A DNA stretch of 64,000 nt from Burkholderia aenigmatica (GCF_902499175.1 NZ_CABVQC010000015.1:1-64000), one strand, 5' to 3'. Shown: positions 36,052 to 44,422, numbered from the stretch's first letter. Made by a program: numbers and translations. Notes: generated from the letters alone by a model not told the origin.

Positions 36052-37359
36052 ATGCCAGTCATCGTTCCCACCCTCAGCTCGCGCCTGCGCGACAAGCTTG
36101 CCGAGCTCGCGGACGACCGTGCCGTGATCGTCGAGAGCGCGTATGCAATCCTGATGAAGCTCGAGGGCTACCGGGACCTTGCCCCGACCGTCCGAAACGA
36201 CATCTTCGAAACGATGTCGCTGCAGACGGATCTCTGCCTCCGGTCGTTGCTGACGGGGAAGCCTTGTTCGGCGGAGGTCATCGACGCGTTGCAGGAATCG
36301 GCGCGGCGTCGCGTGCACCAGAATGTGCCGCTGCAGTCGATCCTGCGTGCGTATCAGCTCGGCGCGCGCGAGATCTGGCGGGTGAGCGCCGAGGTCGGCC
36401 GGGCCGACCCGGCACTCGCCGAGGAATTGCTGTTCGACGTGTCGCCGTATCTGTTCGACTTCTTCGACGAGCAGGCGCAGATCACCGCGCAAGCCTATCT
36501 GGCCGAGCAGCACCAGCAAGCCTGGTGGCGTGAATCGCTGCTGCATCAGTTCCGCGACGTGATCTTCCATGCGTCCGGCGATGCTGCGATGTTTGCGGAG
36601 CTGGCCGCTGCACTCGGACTGGATGCCACGTCACCGCGCGTCGCACTCGCGATAGACGCCGATCTCCGGGATCTTCCGCCGGTTGTCCGGTACGACGAAC
36701 TCGAACGGCTCGTCCTGATTGCGGCACGGCATCTGGACGTGGCGCGGGAGGCGCTCGTGCATGCGTGGCATCGCGAACGGCTGGTGATCTGGGTGCCGTG
36801 CACGCGCGGCGATACGCTCAGCCGCTGCGACCAGATCGTCGCCGAGCGGGCGGCGCGCCTCGTCGGTGCGGAACCGCGCATGCGCAACATCGGGATCGGC
36901 CTGATGAATCATGGCGCGGACGGCTGGGCTGCGTCGGTCACCGAGGCGCTGAAGGCCGTCGACTTCGCGCCGCGCGACGGGCAGTCCCGCAGGATCCACC
37001 GATATTCGTCGATGGCGATCGAGGAAAGCGTGCGCGGCACGCCCAACGTGCTGCGCTACCTGGTGTCGCTGATCGAGCAGTTGTCGGGCGAGGCGGATCT
37101 GATCGCGACGCTCGCCGCCTATTTCGAGAGCGGGCAGCGGCGCAGGGTGACGGCCGAGCGCCTGAACATTCATCCCAATACGCTGATCCATCGGCTGGAG
37201 CGCATCGAAACCGTGCTGGGCGCGTCGCTCGACGATCCGGGGTGGATCGCGCAACTCGACATCGCGCTCAAACTGAGGCACGCCACGTCCGGATGCGCGG
37301 CACCCGAGCCGACCGAAGCCGAACCGAAACCGCGGCGAGGGCGCGCCAGCGCGAAATGA
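36052..37359 (+). CDS. PucR-family transcriptional regulator
   Basis: A 435-aa regulator with the same architecture as the protein at 18760-20001 and roughly similar text in the N-terminal helical part (RLDIRH/RNDIFE context, LRAFRLGSRE versus LRAYQLGARE). The C-terminal HTH_30 motif reads VTAERLNIHPNTLIHRLERIETVLGASLDD. The tail after it is rich in Pro, Lys and Arg. It ends 27 bp before the stop of the convergent TetR gene. The ligand and targets are unknown. Confidence 0.88.
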   Translation: MPVIVPTLSSRLRDKLAELADDRAVIVESAYAILMKLEGYRDLAPTVRNDIFETMSLQTDLCLRSLLTGKPCSAEVIDALQESARRRVHQNVPLQSILRAYQLGAREIWRVSAEVGRADPALAEELLFDVSPYLFDFFDEQAQITAQAYLAEQHQQAWWRESLLHQFRDVIFHASGDAAMFAELAAALGLDATSPRVALAIDADLRDLPPVVRYDELERLVLIAARHLDVAREALVHAWHRERLVIWVPCTRGDTLSRCDQIVAERAARLVGAEPRMRNIGIGLMNHGADGWAASVTEALKAVDFAPRDGQSRRIHRYSSMAIEESVRGTPNVLRYLVSLIEQLSGEADLIATLAAYFESGQRRRVTAERLNIHPNTLIHRLERIETVLGASLDDPGWIAQLDIALKLRHATSGCAAPEPTEAEPKPRRGRASAK

Positions 37360-37386
37360 CCGGCCGGGGCGGCGCGTCGGGCCGCG

Positions 37387-37992
37387 TCACGCGTTGCCGC
37401 GTACCGCCATCGCGAGCGGCATCATCGCCGGCCCGATGGAAGCGAGCAGGCGCTCTTTCGATACCCCGTCGCGGGATTGCACGGAAATGCCGTGCAACTG
37501 CGTCGCATAGAAATCGGCCAGCGCCTTGATGTCGGTGCCGCGCGCGAGCTGCCCCTGCTCGGCTGCGAGTTGCAGGCGCTCGGCGATCGATTGCGTGCGT
37601 GCACGCCGATGGGCGGCCAGCCATTCCATGACGCCTTCGTTTTCGGCCGAGTAGTTGGTCGCGGCGGAGACCACCATGCAGCCGTGCGGCTGGCCACGCC
37701 TGGTATAAGCGGCGACGGCGTCGCGCAGCATCCGCTCGACGGCCGCGCGGACATCGGTTTCCTCGCCGAGCGCACGATCGGCGAAGCCGCCTTCGCCTTG
37801 TTCGTAGAGCGCAATGGCCTCCTGGAACAGGGCCTCCTTGCTGCCGAACGCGGCATAGATACGCGCTGACGCGATACCCATCGCTTCGACCAGGTCGGAC
37901 ATCGACGTGCCTTCGTAGCCGCGTCGCCAGAACGCGAGCATCGCGCGTTTCAGCGCCATGTCGCGATCGAATTCTCTTGGTCGTCCCGCCAT
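37387..37992 (-). CDS. TetR-family transcriptional regulator
   Basis: A 201-aa TetR protein: HTH at residues about 5-50 (RAMLAFWRRGYEGTSMSDLVEAMGIASARIYAAFGSKEALF) and a C-terminal ligand domain of the TetR_C_16/AefR-like kind. The ATG at 37992 is preferred over an in-frame upstream start. Divergent from the three-gene catabolic operon, with 110 bp between them that carry a promoter and an inverted repeat; control of that operon is likely. Confidence 0.88.
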   Translation of the reverse strand: MAGRPREFDRDMALKRAMLAFWRRGYEGTSMSDLVEAMGIASARIYAAFGSKEALFQEAIALYEQGEGGFADRALGEETDVRAAVERMLRDAVAAYTRRGQPHGCMVVSAATNYSAENEGVMEWLAAHRRARTQSIAERLQLAAEQGQLARGTDIKALADFYATQLHGISVQSRDGVSKERLLASIGPAMMPLAMAVRGNA

Positions 37993-38042
37993 ATCCCTTT
38001 CGTCCGTCGTCACATCGTGCGCCGATTTTATCGCGCGTCGTG

Positions 38043-38072
38043 TTGACACGCGCCGTTCCGCTATTCTATTCT
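38043..38072 (+). promoter_or_regulatory. Candidate sigma70 promoter of the isomerase operon
   Basis: Perfect -35 TTGACA at 38043-38048 and a -10-like TATTCT at 38067-38072 with an 18-bp spacer, 31 bp before the ATG of the sugar-phosphate-isomerase-like gene. Agreement is full at -35 and 4 of 6 at -10. Confidence 0.55.
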
Positions 38073-38077
38073 TTGTC

Positions 38078-38102
38078 GATCAACAAACAATTGGAGTTGA
38101 TC
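38078..38102. promoter_or_regulatory. Inverted repeat GATCAAC-N11-GTTGATC, candidate TetR operator
   Basis: A seven-base perfect inverted repeat directly downstream of the promoter, ending at the base before the ATG at 38103 and including the GGAG ribosome site in the spacer. Binding here by the divergent TetR would block transcription start, or the RNA could fold and hide the ribosome site. Both are inference from position. Confidence 0.5.
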
Positions 38103-39158
38103 ATGCGTACCCTCAAGGGCCCCAGTCTCCATCTCGCCCAGTTCGCCGACGATGCGGCGCCGTTCAACAGCTTGCCGAACATCGCTCGATGGGCGGCCGG
38201 CGTCGGCTTCAAGGCGCTGCAGATTCCCGCGTGGGACGGCCGGCTGTTCGACGTGGAGACCGCTGCGGAAAGCCAGGTCTATTGCGACGACATGAAGGGC
38301 ATGCTGGCCGAACACGGGCTGGAGATCAGCGAACTGACCACGCACATCTTCGGGCAACTGGTCGCCGTGCATCCCGCGTACGACGCCATGTGCGACAACT
38401 TCGCGCCCGAAGCCGTGCGCGGCAATCCGGCCGCGCGCACCGCATGGGCGCTGGATCGGCTCAAGCTGGCCGCGCGGGCTTCACGCCGCCTGGGGCTGAC
38501 CGACATGGGCTCCTTTTCGGGGTCGTTCGCGTGGCCGTACCTGTTTCCGTTCCCGCAACGGCCCGCCGGCCTGATCGAGACGGCCTTCGACGAACTGGCG
38601 CGCCGCTGGCGGCCGATTCTCGACGTCTGCGATGAAAACGGCGTCAACCTCTGCTACGAGATCCACCCCAGCGAAGACCTGCACGACGGCGTCAGTTTCG
38701 AGCGCTTCCATGCGCTGGTCGGCCAGCACGCACGCTGCAAGATGCTGTTCGATCCCAGCCATTTCGTGCTGCAGCAACTGGACTATCTGGCGTACATCGA
38801 TATCTATCGCGAGCACATCCGCATGTTCCATGTGAAGGATGCCGAGTTTCTGCCTTCGGGCCGTCAGGGCATCTACGGCGGCTACAGTTCGTGGCTGGAG
38901 CGTGCCGGCCGTTTCCGCTCGCTCGGCGACGGTCAGGTCGACTTCAAGGCGATTTTTTCGAAATTTGCTCAGTACGACTACACAGGGTGGGCGACCCTCG
39001 AGTGGGAATGCTGCCTCAAGGATCAGGAGGACGGCGCGCGCGAAGGCGTCGCGTTCATCAACGACCACATCATCCGGGTGACGGAGCGCGTCTTCGACGA
39101 CTTCGCCGGTGCCGCGGTCAACCAACAGCAAATCCACGACATGCTCGGCATCGCCTGA
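38103..39158 (+). CDS. Sugar phosphate isomerase/epimerase family (AP-endonuclease-2-like TIM barrel)
   Basis: A 351-aa protein of the xylose-isomerase-like TIM barrel superfamily. Metal-site segments are visible: NGVNLCYEIHPSEDLHDG with E and H ligands, CKMLFDPSHFVLQQ with D and H, RMFHVKDAEFLPSG with H and D, and a final GWATLEWECC with the closing Glu. These enzymes isomerise or epimerise sugars or cyclitols. Start ATG follows TTGGAG. First gene of a co-oriented group of three controlled probably by TetR; the substrate is not identified. Confidence 0.85.
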   Translation: MRTLKGPSLHLAQFADDAAPFNSLPNIARWAAGVGFKALQIPAWDGRLFDVETAAESQVYCDDMKGMLAEHGLEISELTTHIFGQLVAVHPAYDAMCDNFAPEAVRGNPAARTAWALDRLKLAARASRRLGLTDMGSFSGSFAWPYLFPFPQRPAGLIETAFDELARRWRPILDVCDENGVNLCYEIHPSEDLHDGVSFERFHALVGQHARCKMLFDPSHFVLQQLDYLAYIDIYREHIRMFHVKDAEFLPSGRQGIYGGYSSWLERAGRFRSLGDGQVDFKAIFSKFAQYDYTGWATLEWECCLKDQEDGAREGVAFINDHIIRVTERVFDDFAGAAVNQQQIHDMLGIA

Positions 39159-39187
39159 GCCGGCCCCCATTGCGAGGAACCATCGAT

Positions 39188-40072
39188 ATGTCCGCTCAAT
39201 TTCAGTCGTCGTTAGCCGGCGCTCAAAGCTTTGCCCATCAATACGTCCGCATCGACGGCCAGCGCATTCATTGCGTCACGGCCGGCGCAGGCACACCGGT
39301 GCTGCTGATTCCGGGATGGCCGCAAACCTGGTACGCATGGCGTCATGTGATGCAGGCGCTCGCCGCGCGCGGCTTCATGGCCATCGCGGTCGATCCGCCC
39401 GGCACCGGCTATTCCGACCGGCCGGAGGCGGGTTACGACACGGGGCGCACGGCGGCCACGCTGCATCGCGTGATGGCGCAGCTTGGCTTCGATGTGTACC
39501 AGGTGGCCGGCCACGACGTCGGCATGTGGGTGGCCTATGCGCTGGCGAGCGACCGGCCCGAGGCCGTGAAGTCGCTGGCGCTGACGGAGGCGGTGATTCC
39601 GGGGCTCGCGCCCGCGCCGTCGATCTTCGCGCCGCCGGAAGAGAACATCTTCCTGTGGCATTTCATGTTCAACCAGCTGGCCGATTTGCCCGAGACGCTG
39701 ATTGCCGGACGTGAGCGGGCCTATCTGGAGTTCATGTTCAACCGCTGGTCGTTCCGGCGCGATTGCGTGGCCGCCGACGTGTATATCGACGCCTATTCGG
39801 CGCCGGGCGGCTTGCGCGGCGGCTTCTCCTATTACCGTGCGATTCCGGAGACGATCCGGCAGAACCAGGCGCGGGCGCAGCGCAAGCTGGCGATGCCGGT
39901 GCTCGCCATCGGTGCCGAACATGCCACCGGCGATGCGCCGCAGGTCACGATGCGCGATAACGCGACGGATCTGCAGGGGGCGGTCGTGCCCGATTGCGGC
40001 CACTTCATCATGGAGGAGGCGCCCGACGCGTTCATCGGCCACCTGCTGCCGTTCCTGGAGCGGAGCCGCTGA
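39188..40072 (+). CDS. Alpha/beta hydrolase, epoxide-hydrolase-like
   Basis: A 294-aa hydrolase. The oxyanion segment is PGWPQTWYAW, the nucleophile elbow GHDVGMWVAYALA with an Asp nucleophile (as in epoxide hydrolases and haloalkane dehalogenases), and a terminal catalytic His in DCGHFIMEEAP. The Asp nucleophile excludes a simple serine esterase. It follows the isomerase gene by 29 bp with the same orientation, and the next gene starts 3 bp after its stop. Confidence 0.88.
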   Translation: MSAQFQSSLAGAQSFAHQYVRIDGQRIHCVTAGAGTPVLLIPGWPQTWYAWRHVMQALAARGFMAIAVDPPGTGYSDRPEAGYDTGRTAATLHRVMAQLGFDVYQVAGHDVGMWVAYALASDRPEAVKSLALTEAVIPGLAPAPSIFAPPEENIFLWHFMFNQLADLPETLIAGRERAYLEFMFNRWSFRRDCVAADVYIDAYSAPGGLRGGFSYYRAIPETIRQNQARAQRKLAMPVLAIGAEHATGDAPQVTMRDNATDLQGAVVPDCGHFIMEEAPDAFIGHLLPFLERSR

Positions 40073-40074
40073 CC

Positions 40075-41013
40075 ATGCCGATCGACGCCAACATCGCTGC
40101 GCTGCTGGAGCAATTGGCTGGGGTCGAGCCGCCCGCGTCGCTGGACGCGTTGCGGCAGGCCACCGATACGACACTGCGGTGCTGGCATGGGCCGCTGGAA
40201 GCGGTCGACCGTACGGAAACCTTCTCGGTGCCGACGCGCGACGGGCGGCAGATTCGCGTGCGGGCTTATTGGCCAGCAGTCACGTCGGCGTGCGCGGCAG
40301 GCCAGCCGGCGATCGTCTATGCGCACGGCGGCGGATGGTGCCTCGGCACGCTCGAGTTTTACGACAATCCTTGCTGCGCGCTGGCCAACGCGACGCAATG
40401 CGTCGTGCTGTCGGTCGATTACCGGCTTGCGCCGGAGCACCGGTTTCCGGTCCCGCTGGAGGATTTCTGCGATGCGCTGGACTGGGTAGTCGGCGAGGCG
40501 TCCGGCCTGGGACTGGACCCGGCGCGCATCGCCGTCGGTGGCGACAGTGCCGGAGGAAACCTGGCGGCGGCTGCCTGCCTGGTCGCCCGGGAGCGGGGCG
40601 GCCCGTCGATCGCGCATCAGCTGTTGCTGTACCCGCCGCTGGATGCGTCGATGAGCACGACGTCCTATCGGACTTGCGGGCAGGGCTACTACCTGACGCA
40701 AGAGATCATGCGGTATTGCTTCGATCTGTACCTGGCCGATGCGGACGACGGCAGCTCACCCTGCGTGTCGCCGCTGCGGGCGGCGTCGCTCGAGGGTTTG
40801 CCACCGGCCACGTTGCTGGCGTGCGAGTACGACCCGGTGCGCGACGATGCGCTGATGTACGCCGAGCGATTGCGGGAAGCCGGCGTGCCGGTCGATTGCG
40901 TCGTGCTGCCCGGGATGATCCATGCGTGCATCCATATGGCCGGCGTGACGCCGGCAGCCCGCCGGGTGTTCGACGTGGCCGGCGCGCAGATGCGCAGGGC
41001 GTTCCGGCGGTGA
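40075..41013 (+). CDS. HSL-family alpha/beta hydrolase (esterase)
   Basis: A 312-aa esterase of the hormone-sensitive-lipase family: HGGG oxyanion motif in YAHGGGWCLG, Ser nucleophile in GGDSAGGNLAAAA, acidic residue in ACEYDPVRDDALMYAERL and His in GMIHACIHM. Acts on short acyl esters in the cytoplasm. Third gene of the operon with the isomerase-like and epoxide-hydrolase-like genes. Confidence 0.9.
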   Translation: MPIDANIAALLEQLAGVEPPASLDALRQATDTTLRCWHGPLEAVDRTETFSVPTRDGRQIRVRAYWPAVTSACAAGQPAIVYAHGGGWCLGTLEFYDNPCCALANATQCVVLSVDYRLAPEHRFPVPLEDFCDALDWVVGEASGLGLDPARIAVGGDSAGGNLAAAACLVARERGGPSIAHQLLLYPPLDASMSTTSYRTCGQGYYLTQEIMRYCFDLYLADADDGSSPCVSPLRAASLEGLPPATLLACEYDPVRDDALMYAERLREAGVPVDCVVLPGMIHACIHMAGVTPAARRVFDVAGAQMRRAFRR

Positions 41014-41111
41014 GCGCATGGCCGAAGGGTGCGTGCGCGAACTTGGGAAGACCGGCGCATTTTCGGTGGCCTCGACGGACTTCCTGTCTGGCAGGCCAAG
41101 CAGTCGGCGTA

Positions 41112-41140
41112 TTGACGTCCGACAGCAGGTTGACTAGATT
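41112..41140 (+). promoter_or_regulatory. Candidate promoter for a leaderless Thr-rich peptide
   Basis: TTGACG (41112-41117) and TAGATT (41135-41140) with a 17-bp spacer, 5 of 6 and 4 of 6 matches to the sigma70 consensus. The expected transcription start, six to eight bases after the -10 box, falls at about 41146-41148, which is the ATG of the peptide described next. Confidence 0.6.
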
Positions 41141-41146
41141 CGTCAC

Positions 41147-41224
41147 ATGAACGCACCTTTCGTCACGACCACGACTACCACCACGACCGCCAATGGCGGG
41201 CCGAGAGGAGGTTGCGCGTCGTAG
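41147..41224 (+). CDS. Thr-rich leader peptide (putative threonine attenuator)
   Basis: A 25-codon frame: Met-Asn-Ala-Pro-Phe-Val, eight consecutive Thr (codons 7-14, 41165-41188, using ACG, ACC and ACT), then Ala-Asn-Gly-Gly-Pro-Arg-Gly-Gly-Cys-Ala-Ser and TAG. A run of control codons, followed by a small hairpin CCGCC-AAT-GGCGG (41187-41199) and 22 bp after the stop an intrinsic terminator, is the design of amino-acid attenuators such as the E. coli thr leader. There is no Shine-Dalgarno motif and the promoter places transcription start at the ATG, so translation would be leaderless. No intact regulated gene follows. Confidence 0.65.
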   Translation: MNAPFVTTTTTTTTANGGPRGGCAS

Positions 41225-41246
41225 TCCAGTGTGTCGAACCCACCCC

Positions 41247-41277
41247 AAGCCCCGCCGGAAACGGACGGGGCTTTTTT
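41247..41277 (+). terminator. Intrinsic terminator of the Thr leader (attenuator)
   Basis: Eight-base stem AAGCCCCG / CGGGGCTT (extended by CC/GG pairs) with a short loop and a following run of T (41271-41277 reads CTTTTTT). Position is 22 bp after the leader stop. Confidence 0.85.
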
Positions 41278-41320
41278 CATGCTCCGTCTGGCCGGCATCG
41301 AACGTCAACGGAGAACATGA

Positions 41321-41464
41321 TGGAAGATTGCGATCGGCGGGTTGCTCGGCAATTTCATCGGCAGCGTCGCCGCAGGCTGGACGGCGCTCACGCCGGGACG
41401 GATCCTCTTTATGGGAATCGCGTTGGCCGGTCTGCTCGCATTCTGCAGGCAGCGGCCGGCATAG
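41321..41464 (+). pseudogene. C-terminal remnant of an MFS-like transporter downstream of the attenuator
   Basis: Forty-seven codons ending at TAG 41462 read as the last two membrane helices of an MFS permease (GGLLGNFIGSVAAGW, then GRILFMGIALAGLLAF and a polar tail). The frame is closed directly upstream by TGA at 41318-41320 and there is no start. It is the only candidate for the gene once controlled by the leader; a transporter for threonine or a related compound would make sense, but that is inference. Confidence 0.55.
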
Positions 41465-41483
41465 CCAGGGCGACGGGTCGATG

Positions 41484-42227
41484 TCACGTGAGCGACCTGC
41501 GCCGCCGAACCCGCGCCTTTGCACACTTGAACCACAGCCGCAGCGCGCCGACACCGCCCGCGACCGGAATCCGCGGCAACAGGAACCGGTCGTCGTGCGC
41601 ATCGGCGCAGCCGCGCCGCGTCGTCGTCGCGTGGCGGTAACCCGCGGCGGCGACCTGGTCGCGCACGCGCGGGTCCAGATCGCCGTACGGATAGCAGAAC
41701 GATTCGACCGGCTGGCCGCTCAACGCTTCGAGCCGCCGCTTCGATTCGGCGATTTGCACCTCCGACACGTGCGCCGGCACGTGCGACAGCGCGACGTGAT
41801 CGAGCGTATGCGAACCGATTTCATGGCCGCGATCGCGCCAGGCGAGCATGTCCGCGCACGTCATGAGCGGCGAGCATGCGGTATCGGCGCCCGCATCCCA
41901 GTCGTTCTCGCCGCCGAACCGGCCGGCGACAAAGTAGCAGGTCGCGGTGAAGCCGAGCTCGTTCAGCACGGGCATCGCATGCGTCAGCACGTTGAGAAAG
42001 CCGTCGTCGAACGAAATGCCGAAGACCTTCCCGCTGCGCTCGCCGCGCAGATACGGCTGCAGTTCGCGCACGCTCAGGCCGCGGTAGCCGAGCCGCCTGA
42101 ACAGCGTCATCTGGCGGCGGAACGCGTCGGGCGCGACGCTCAGGCTGCGCAGCCGGTCGGGCGGCGGCGGCAGCGTGCGGATCTGGTGATACATCAGGAT
42201 CGGGTAGCGCGGGGCGGACAGCAGCAT
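41484..42227 (-). CDS. Polysaccharide deacetylase family protein
   Basis: A 247-aa NodB-type carbohydrate esterase. Motif 1 with the catalytic and metal Asp is seen as SFDDGFLN, motif 2 as HEIGSHTLDHVAL (H-x4-H), then a CYPYGD motif and a later RIPV segment. No signal peptide is apparent, so it may act in the cytoplasm or at the membrane on a polysaccharide precursor. Last gene of an operon with a glycosyltransferase and a methyltransferase-like protein; 23 bp separate it from the latter. Confidence 0.88.
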   Translation of the reverse strand: MLLSAPRYPILMYHQIRTLPPPPDRLRSLSVAPDAFRRQMTLFRRLGYRGLSVRELQPYLRGERSGKVFGISFDDGFLNVLTHAMPVLNELGFTATCYFVAGRFGGENDWDAGADTACSPLMTCADMLAWRDRGHEIGSHTLDHVALSHVPAHVSEVQIAESKRRLEALSGQPVESFCYPYGDLDPRVRDQVAAAGYRHATTTRRGCADAHDDRFLLPRIPVAGGVGALRLWFKCAKARVRRRRSLT

Positions 42228-42250
42228 GAGCGGCTCGCGAGGTCGGGGAA

Positions 42251-42817
42251 TTACGCCGCTTTGCGGAAAATCCGCAGGGTCTTGAAGTCGCCGACTTCGA
42301 CGAAATCGGCATTCGCCGCCCATTGCTCGATGATCGGCTCGGCCTGCCGGTACGCCGACGAGCGCTTGTAGAACAGCAGATGACCTTCGCGCGCGGTATG
42401 GCGTGCGAACAGGTTGAGCACTTCGGCGTCGGTCTTCGCACCGTAAAGGCTGTTCTTCTCGTTGCGGAATTCGCACAGATGGAACAGCGTGACGACGTCG
42501 AACGCCGGCAGCAGGTCGGAATTGCTCGTATAGATGTCGCCGAAATAGGCCAGATAGGTTTTGCTGACTTCCGGTAGCCGCGTGACGAGATCGACGTACG
42601 ACTTGTATTCCTTCGGCGACGCCGTGACGCCGAAGACGGTGTTGTTCAGGTGCGGCCGCGCGCATTCGAGGCCGACATGATGGTGGCCGCCGGTGCCGAA
42701 GTGATAGATGCGGATGCCGTTGAGGCGAACGGATTCCAGCCATTCGATGAAGTGCACGTCGCACGGGCACTCCCGCGTGCGCAGGTTCCAGTATTTCTTC
42801 CAGATGTTCATGGCCAT
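42251..42817 (-). CDS. SAM-dependent methyltransferase-like protein
   Basis: A 188-aa protein. It contains a possible class I SAM-binding start IYHFGTGGHHHVGLECA, then an acidic turn FGDIYTSNSDLLPAFDVVTLFHLCEF, and KTDAEVLNLFARHTAREGHLLFYKRSSAYR, which could be the later strands of a Rossmann methyltransferase; the glycine loop is unusual (GTGGHHH), so the assignment is tentative. The ATG overlaps the glycosyltransferase stop (TAATG at 42815-42819), so translation is coupled. It likely modifies the glycan made by the same operon. Confidence 0.6.
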   Translation of the reverse strand: MAMNIWKKYWNLRTRECPCDVHFIEWLESVRLNGIRIYHFGTGGHHHVGLECARPHLNNTVFGVTASPKEYKSYVDLVTRLPEVSKTYLAYFGDIYTSNSDLLPAFDVVTLFHLCEFRNEKNSLYGAKTDAEVLNLFARHTAREGHLLFYKRSSAYRQAEPIIEQWAANADFVEVGDFKTLRIFRKAA

Positions 42818-43965
42818 TAAACGGACCTCAAGGAGGTTGCTCGACGATAGGGGTTGTGTCGAATCGATTTCTGATAGATGGACAGTGTCGCGTCGACGAA
42901 TCGTTCGAACGAGAACTCGCGTTTGCCCTTCAGCCGTGCGTTGCGCCCCATCACGGCCACGCACCCGGGCTCGCGCACGATCGCGCGCAGGATTGCCTCG
43001 ATCGCCTCGGGCTCGCGCGGCGGAACCACCCAGCCGTCCACGCCCGGTTCGACGTTCTCGGGCAGCCCGCCCACCCGCGTGACGATCGCGGGGCAGCCGA
43101 GCGCCATCGCTTCGCGGCACGCGTACGACAGGCTCTCGTAGTACGACAGCACGAACGACACGTCGACGATCGAGAACGGCGTCCGCACGTCGTCGACGCG
43201 GCCGGTGAAAGCGGTGCGCGCGGCCATGCGGTGGTGCGCGATCTGTTCGCGTTGCTCGCCGGTCGGCTCCGTGCCGACCAGCAGCACGCGAAACCGCTCG
43301 CGCTCGTGTTCGGGCAAGCGGCCCAGCGCCGCGATCAGGTCCATCCAGCCTTTTTCCGGCGCGGTGCCGGCGCTGCTGCCCAGCACGATCGCGTCCGCGG
43401 CGGACGGCCCGAACAACGCGATCTTGCGGCGCCGAATTTCGTCGCCGGCCAGCCGTTCGGCGGCCTGCCGGCGCACGCCGTGCTTGACGACCGTGACGTT
43501 TCCATACGGCGACTGGAGCGCCAGCATGCCTGCCACGTAGTCGCTGACCGCGATGGTGTGGTCGGTGGCCAGCCGGGCGCGCAGCACGTTGCCGAAGCTG
43601 TCGGCGCGATAGGTGTTGTGCTTGGTGAGCACCACCGCGGGCCGATACCGGCAGCCGAGCAGCGCGAGCATCACCTGCCGGTGATCGGCGGCCCCATTGA
43701 CATGGATGACGTCGAAGCGCTCGGCGACGATCCGCTGGCGCAGCCGGACGATTTCCTGGCACAGCCGGTTCCAGCGTGGCTTGAATTCCATGTCGAAGAT
43801 GGCCACGTCGGGACTGTCCTTCAACAGTCGCGACAGGCGGCTGCCTTCCGGCGACGCGACGGTCACGCGATGATGCCGGCTCATCGCGCCAGCGAGATCG
43901 CGGACGTAGGTGTCCTGGCCGCCGCCATAGTCGCCGTGGAAGTTGGTGTACAGAATGTTCATCAC
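42817..43965 (-). CDS. Family 4 glycosyltransferase
   Basis: A 382-aa GT-B glycosyltransferase. N-terminal GDYGGGQDTYVRDLAGAMSRH with the Gly-rich loop of GT4, VIHVNGAADH, then the C-terminal donor-binding half with LGSSAGTAPEKGWMDLIAAL and the E-x7-E element in SYYESLSYACREAMALGCPAI. It transfers a sugar to a lipid or glycan acceptor in the cytoplasm. First gene of the operon glycosyltransferase / methyltransferase-like / deacetylase. Confidence 0.92.
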   Translation of the reverse strand: MMNILYTNFHGDYGGGQDTYVRDLAGAMSRHHRVTVASPEGSRLSRLLKDSPDVAIFDMEFKPRWNRLCQEIVRLRQRIVAERFDVIHVNGAADHRQVMLALLGCRYRPAVVLTKHNTYRADSFGNVLRARLATDHTIAVSDYVAGMLALQSPYGNVTVVKHGVRRQAAERLAGDEIRRRKIALFGPSAADAIVLGSSAGTAPEKGWMDLIAALGRLPEHERERFRVLLVGTEPTGEQREQIAHHRMAARTAFTGRVDDVRTPFSIVDVSFVLSYYESLSYACREAMALGCPAIVTRVGGLPENVEPGVDGWVVPPREPEAIEAILRAIVREPGCVAVMGRNARLKGKREFSFERFVDATLSIYQKSIRHNPYRRATSLRSV

Positions 43966-44381
43966 GATGCCGCCTTTCCTCGCTCAATCATTGGGCAGGA
44001 CTGCTGAGAAAATGAATGCCCCAGCCCGTAGAAAGCAATGACTCGAACCCGGTGCCGCGTTGCCGATGCGTGATTGCGCATCGACGCCCGGGCGTGGCGG
44101 CAACGCGAATCGTTTCAAAATATTACAGAAGCATTACGTGCCGTAGTGTCAAGGTCTGCGCATCTTTGTGAGGATGTGTCGCGATCGCTGGCGGTGTCGT
44201 CACGCGGTGTGACGCCGCCGGGGAGGCAGGGGAAGTCCGGCCGCGTGACCCGTGGCGGCCCTGGCGCGGACGACGATATGGCGCGATTACCCCCAGGTCG
44301 CGCAGGAAGCGGGCTGGATCGCGACAAAACCCGCCTTTTCGACGACATCCGGACGCAGATCAACCTGACTGACTTTCAGAT
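43966..44381. other. Intergenic region between the glycan operon and the symporter
   Basis: The promoters of both divergent transcripts must be here. The stretch 44100-44160 is the lowest in GC. A small frame on the plus strand (44074-44385) has no family match and poor quality. Near 44373-44388 CTTTCA and TGAAAG form a short hairpin just upstream of the symporter promoter. Confidence 0.4.
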
Positions 44382-44412
44382 TTGAAAGCCGGGGGGCCAT
44401 TTGCGTTAGAAT
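44382..44412 (+). promoter_or_regulatory. Candidate sigma70 promoter of the symporter gene
   Basis: TTGAAA at 44382-44387 and TAGAAT at 44407-44412 with a 19-bp spacer (slightly long). Transcription from here would give a leader of about 128 bases before the ATG at 44547. Confidence 0.5.
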
Positions 44413-44422
44413 GCCCCCCCTT

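Noticed and set aside
44074..44385. 103-aa plus-strand frame before the symporter
   Set aside because: Overlaps the symporter promoter and has no family resemblance; probably chance.
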